Of a DNA stretch of 64,000 nt, positions 62,393 through 64,000 are shown piece after piece. Within the stretch, counting starts at the first letter, position 1; the number at the start of each line of letters is the position of its first letter. The translations under genes were made by a program, and so were the position numbers. The notes under the pieces are model-generated. The model did no database searches, was not told where the DNA came from, and was given only the letters and a program-made list of their open reading frames with translations. The DNA lies in the NCBI RefSeq assembly GCF_036924515.1, contig NZ_JAZHRR010000001.1, forward strand, positions 7,349,001 through 7,413,000. The letters are read 5' to 3'. Source of the stretch: Bradyrhizobium sp. AZCC 1610 (GTDB lineage: Bacteria > Pseudomonadota > Alphaproteobacteria > Rhizobiales > Xanthobacteraceae).

Positions 62393-63277
62393 ATGAGCGC
62401 GCTGGCCAACCACGCATTTGCCAAGATGAGCGGCATCGGCAACGAAATCGTTGTGGTGGATTTGCGCGATTCCAAAGCTGGTTCAAAGGCCGCCGTGACG
62501 GCCGAGGAGGCGCGGGCGGTCGCCTCGCCTGCGGGCGTGCCCTATGACCAGTTGATGGTATTGCAGCCGCCACGGCTGCAGGGCACCGAGGCCTTCATCC
62601 GCATCTACAACAATGACGGCTCGGAAGCCGGCGCCTGCGGCAACGGCATGCGCTGCGTGGTGCGCCGCCTGTTCGAGAAGACCGGCCAAACCGCCGTGAC
62701 CTTCGAGACCCGCGCGGGGCTATTGAACTGCTGGCAGGGCCCGGCGCCCGATCTCTATACGGTCGACATGGGCGCGCCGAAGTTCGACTGGCAGGATATT
62801 CCGCTCGCCGAAGAGTTTCGCGACACCCGCTATATCGAACTGCAGGTCGGGCCGATCGACGCGCCGGTGCTGCATTCGCCCTCGGTTGTCTCGATGGGCA
62901 ATCCGCACGCGATCTTCTGGGTCGATGACGTCAACGCCTACGATCTCGAACGATTCGGGCCGCTGCTGGAGAACCACCCGATTTTCCCGGACCGCGCCAA
63001 CATCACGCTCGCGCATATTGTCGATCGCGATCACATCACGATCCGTACCTGGGAACGCGGCGCCGGATTGACCAGGGCCTGCGGCTCGGCCGCGTGTGCG
63101 ACCGCGGTCGCGGCGGCGCGGCTGAAGCGTGCCGATCGCTCGGTCGAGATCACGCTGCCCGGCGGCAAGCTTGGGATCGAATGGCGCGAGCGCGATGACC
63201 ATGTGCTGATGACCGGCACCGCCGATTTCGAATATGAAGGGCGATTCGACCCGGCGCTGTTCGCCAGCGTCGCCTGA
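62393..63277 (+). CDS. dapF: Diaminopimelate epimerase
   Basis: The 294-residue enzyme converts LL-DAP to meso-DAP for lysine and peptidoglycan. The two catalytic Cys residues are in [19 protein letters not shown] and [36 protein letters not shown] is the family N-terminus and [15 protein letters not shown] a core segment. ATG 62393 is chosen; TTG 62381 would add four residues. It feeds on the product of the aspartate pathway begun by Asd in this window and starts 5 bp before mtaB's reading area (6 bases between stop and next ATG). Confidence 0.95.
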   Translation: MSALANHAFAKMSGIGNEIVVVDLRDSKAGSKAAVTAEEARAVASPAGVPYDQLMVLQPPRLQGTEAFIRIYNNDGSEAGACGNGMRCVVRRLFEKTGQTAVTFETRAGLLNCWQGPAPDLYTVDMGAPKFDWQDIPLAEEFRDTRYIELQVGPIDAPVLHSPSVVSMGNPHAIFWVDDVNAYDLERFGPLLENHPIFPDRANITLAHIVDRDHITIRTWERGAGLTRACGSAACATAVAAARLKRADRSVEITLPGGKLGIEWRERDDHVLMTGTADFEYEGRFDPALFASVA

Positions 63278-63282
63278 GAGCC

Positions 63283-64000
63283 ATGAGCGTCGACGTCCTC
63301 ACCTTCGGTTGCCGCCTCAACGCCTTCGAATCCGAAGTGATCGCCCGCGAGGCGGAGCGCGCCGGACTTTCCGATACCGTCGTCATCAATAGCTGCGCGG
63401 TCACCAACGAGGCGGTGGCGCAGGCGCGGCAATCGATCCGGCGGCTGAAGCGCGAGCGGCCGGATGTGCGCATCGTCGTCACCGGCTGCGCGGCGCAGAC
63501 CCAGCCGGAAATGTTTGCCGAAATGGCCGAGGTCGACCGCGTCGTCGGCAATGACGACAAGATGCGCGGCGAGGCCTGGCGTGACGCGCGCGCGGCATTC
63601 GATGGCGGGTTTGGTATCGAGGCAAGCGAGAAGATCGCCGTTGCCGACATCATGGCGGTGCGCGAGATGGCGCCGCATCTGCTTGACGGTTTCAAGGCCG
63701 GCCTGCCGCGCGTGTTCGTCCAGGTGCAGAACGGCTGCGATCACCGCTGCACCTTCTGCATCATCCCTTACGGCCGCGGCAATTCACGCTCGGTGCCGAT
63801 GGGTGCCGTCGTCGAACAGGTTCGTACGCTGGCCGAACGCGGCCATGCCGAGATCGTGCTCACCGGCGTGGACCTGACGAGCTACGGCGCCGATCTGCCG
63901 GGTGCGCCGAAACTGGGGCACCTGACAAAACAGATTTTGCGGCACGTGCCGGAATTGAAGCGGTTGCGGATTTCGTCGATCGATTCCATCGAAGCCGACC
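63283..64000 (+). CDS. mtaB: tRNA t6A37 methylthiotransferase MtaB, N-terminal part
   Basis: The partial protein (239 residues before the window edge) is a radical-SAM methylthiotransferase that makes ms2t6A in tRNAs reading A-starting codons. The N-terminal UPF0004 domain has TFGCRLNAFESEVI (first Cys), then NSCAVTNEAVAQA and VTGCAAQTQPE, giving three cluster ligands. The radical-SAM motif is QNGCDHRCTFCIIPYGRGNSRS (CxxxCxxC). VLTGVDLTSYG follows. It begins 5 bp after dapF and runs off the right edge. Confidence 0.92.
   Translation, partial: MSVDVLTFGCRLNAFESEVIAREAERAGLSDTVVINSCAVTNEAVAQARQSIRRLKRERPDVRIVVTGCAAQTQPEMFAEMAEVDRVVGNDDKMRGEAWRDARAAFDGGFGIEASEKIAVADIMAVREMAPHLLDGFKAGLPRVFVQVQNGCDHRCTFCIIPYGRGNSRSVPMGAVVEQVRTLAERGHAEIVLTGVDLTSYGADLPGAPKLGHLTKQILRHVPELKRLRISSIDSIEAD

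Overview
The window is GC-rich and gene-dense, and its protein content and gene order point to an alphaproteobacterium close to Bradyrhizobium (Nitrobacteraceae). Signs of this are a ROSE-type leader on a small heat-shock gene, AddAB rather than RecBCD, a class II (CP4-like) AroA, an AccD without its zinc-ribbon cysteines, the FYDLN (TIGR02300) protein, DUF1150, and several families of intergenic palindromes. Almost everything is chromosomal housekeeping. The only mobile element recognised is one IS4-family insertion sequence.

Layout. 1-4.8 kb: an unrecognised partial gene, an alpha/beta hydrolase, a DUF2332 protein, an acyltransferase-TPR fusion and a 52-residue proline-rich protein. 5.0-11.7 kb: short RNase D, then lptC-lptA-lptB, rpoN, hpf and ptsN (LPS export and nitrogen-PTS/sigma-54). 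11.8-14.4 kb: a chemoreceptor, then hsp20-DUF1150 under a promoter plus RNA-thermometer leader. 14.6-18.8 kb: ugpBAEC glycerol-3-phosphate importer with a PHO-box-like site. 19-22.5 kb: a CoA-transferase, divergent ohr/ohrR with a palindromic operator candidate, a GIY-YIG protein, tRNA-Ala(GGC) and a FYDLN protein. 22.7-29.4 kb: aroA, a hypothetical gene, cmk, rpsA (frameshifted near its 3' end), sppA, ihfB and a LapA-like membrane protein. 29.4-34.5 kb: tightly coupled trpF-trpB-trpA, accD and folC. 34.8-42.8 kb: a phosphoesterase, trxA, addA and addB. 43-49.3 kb: two uncharacterised proteins, asd, carbonic anhydrase, a citrate-lyase-like CoA lyase, a DXD glycosyltransferase, leuD and a small zinc protease. 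49.4-51.5 kb: four small exported proteins of biased composition. 51.6-57.7 kb: leuC, then the ffh-rpsP-rimM-trmD-rplS cluster. 58.2-64 kb: a Tat-exported metallo-beta-lactamase-fold protein, the IS, a SIMPL/GyrI-like exported pair, dapF and the start of mtaB.

Functionally, the genes cover aromatic amino acid, leucine and aspartate-family (asd, dapF) synthesis, fatty acid and folate synthesis, translation, SRP targeting, outer-membrane LPS transport, recombination repair and peroxide/heat stress. I saw no CRISPR array, phage, secretion system or defence island.

Points most worth a second look: the ROSE thermometer (a strong match), the apparent one-base frameshift in rpsA, the -1 frameshift dividing the IS transposase at an A4G5 run, and the cluster of low-complexity exported proteins, two of which share an N-terminal module. 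No clearly new multi-gene system was found.
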